Source of the DNA: Mercurialis annua
Lineage: Eukaryota; Streptophyta; Magnoliopsida; Malpighiales; Euphorbiaceae
NCBI RefSeq assembly: GCF_937616625.2
Contig: NC_065570.1
Coordinates: 26,932,046-26,996,045 of the forward strand
Reading direction: 5' to 3'
DNA length: 64,000 bases
Shown here in pieces: positions 63,452-64,000 of this stretch; position 1 is the stretch's first letter, and every line of letters starts with the position of its first letter. The notes beneath the pieces are model-generated. The model was not told the DNA's origin, did not search any database, and was given only the letters and a program-made list of their open reading frames with translations. The translations under genes and the position numbers were made by a program.

Positions 63452-64000
63452 GTATCGTTTGTAAACGTTGGCTTAAATCGCTAAAACGGTGAAACATTTC
63501 GATTTGTTTCGTATCGTTCGTAAACGATTGGCTTAAATCGCTAAAAAGGGGAAACGTTTAGATTTGTTTTGTAACGTTTGTAAACGTTTAGCTTAAATCG
63601 CTAAAAAGATGAAACGTTTGGATTTGTTTTGTAACCTTCGTATACGTTTGGCTTAAATTACTAAGAAGGAAAAACGCGTTGATTTGTTTCGTAACGTTTG
63701 TAAACGTTTGGCTTAAATTGCTAAAAAGCAGAAACGCTTGGATTTGTTTCATAACGTTTGTAAACATTTGTCTTATATTGCTTAAAAGGTGAAACGCTTG
63801 GATTTGTTTCGGAAAGTTTGTAAACGTTTGGCTTATATTCCTAAAAAAGGTGAAACACTTGATTTTTTTTCGTATCGTTCATAAACGTTACGCTTAAATT
63901 GCTAAAAAGGTGAAATGCTTGGTTTTTGTTTCGTAACGTTTACAAAGGTTTGGCTTAAATCGCTAAAAATGTGAAACGTTTGGATTAGTTTCGTAACGTT
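63452..64000. repeat. Start of super unit U3 (truncated by window)
   Basis: Third occurrence of the unit start. It is collinear with 43598-44146 and 28720 onward for the 549 bp visible, showing that the large unit is tandemly repeated beyond the window. At a short indel (CCTAAAAAAGGTG near 63840) it matches U2, not U1. Confidence 0.87.

Larger units (their letters stand above)
21357..64000 (+). repeat. 60-bp satellite array, right part
   Basis: The same satellite resumes immediately after the transposon, in the same orientation and register. Joining base 20220 to base 21360, which removes the element and one GTA, restores a normal GTTTGTAAACGTTTGG junction. The array continues without foreign sequence to the end of the window. 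Most variation is single-base; length variants are mainly missing or extra 10-, 20- or about 30-bp blocks. No gene, RNA gene or second mobile element is visible in these 42.6 kb. The right end is cut by the window, so the array continues beyond it. Confidence 0.98.

Noticed and set aside
1..64000. Known 59-60-bp plant satellites such as the Vicia faba FokI repeat
   Set aside because: The length is similar, but the FokI site GGATG is not part of this consensus, and I cannot compare the sequences without a search. No family name is assigned.

Overview
The window is almost entirely one tandem-repeat (satellite) array, interrupted once by a short DNA transposon. The monomer is about 60 bp, 35% GC and C-poor on the + strand (about 14 G to 7 C per monomer). 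It runs from base 1 to base 64000 in one orientation. I see no credible protein-coding gene, no rRNA or tRNA gene and no CRISPR array. The only non-satellite DNA is at 20221-21356: a 1,136-bp element with 16-bp perfect terminal inverted repeats beginning CACTACTAAAA, a 3-bp GTA target-site duplication, and many subterminal copies of GCGACGGA/TCCGTCGC. This is a non-autonomous CACTA (En/Spm) element of the kind found in flowering plants. The window is therefore most likely plant heterochromatin (centromeric, pericentromeric, subtelomeric or knob). The species and the satellite family cannot be named from the sequence alone.

Layout. (1) 1-3340: diverged monomers with a ~1.70-kb long-range repeat. 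(2) 3341-14862: a clean higher-order repeat (HOR-A), six head-to-tail copies of 1918, 1918, 1928, 1922, 1918 and 1918 bp, each about 32 monomers. (3) 14863-28719: older, diverged array containing decayed relatives of HOR-A (about 16520-18260 and 19940-23300), the CACTA element inside one of them, and a ~1,140-bp tandem duplication (about 24790-27100). (4) 28720-64000: a much larger unit. U1 (28720-43597, 14,878 bp) is followed directly by a second copy, U2 (43598-63451, 19,854 bp), and the start of a third, U3 (63452 to the window end). U2 differs from U1 by one 2,395-bp deletion and three duplication-type gains of 4,196, 1,410 and 1,765 bp. These account for its length exactly: 14,878 - 2,395 + 4,196 + 1,410 + 1,765 = 19,854.

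Nothing here forms a pathway or operon. The interest lies in how the array evolves. Three AACGTT motifs per monomer sit on a 10-bp grid, and length variants of 10, 20 and 30 bp fall on that grid. Base changes concentrate at CpG sites. The outer copies of HOR-A share alleles that the inner copies lack. Large unequal exchanges have short identical sequences at their joints. Many open frames appear because 60 bp is 20 codons and one minus-strand frame of the consensus has no stop. I treat these as non-coding.
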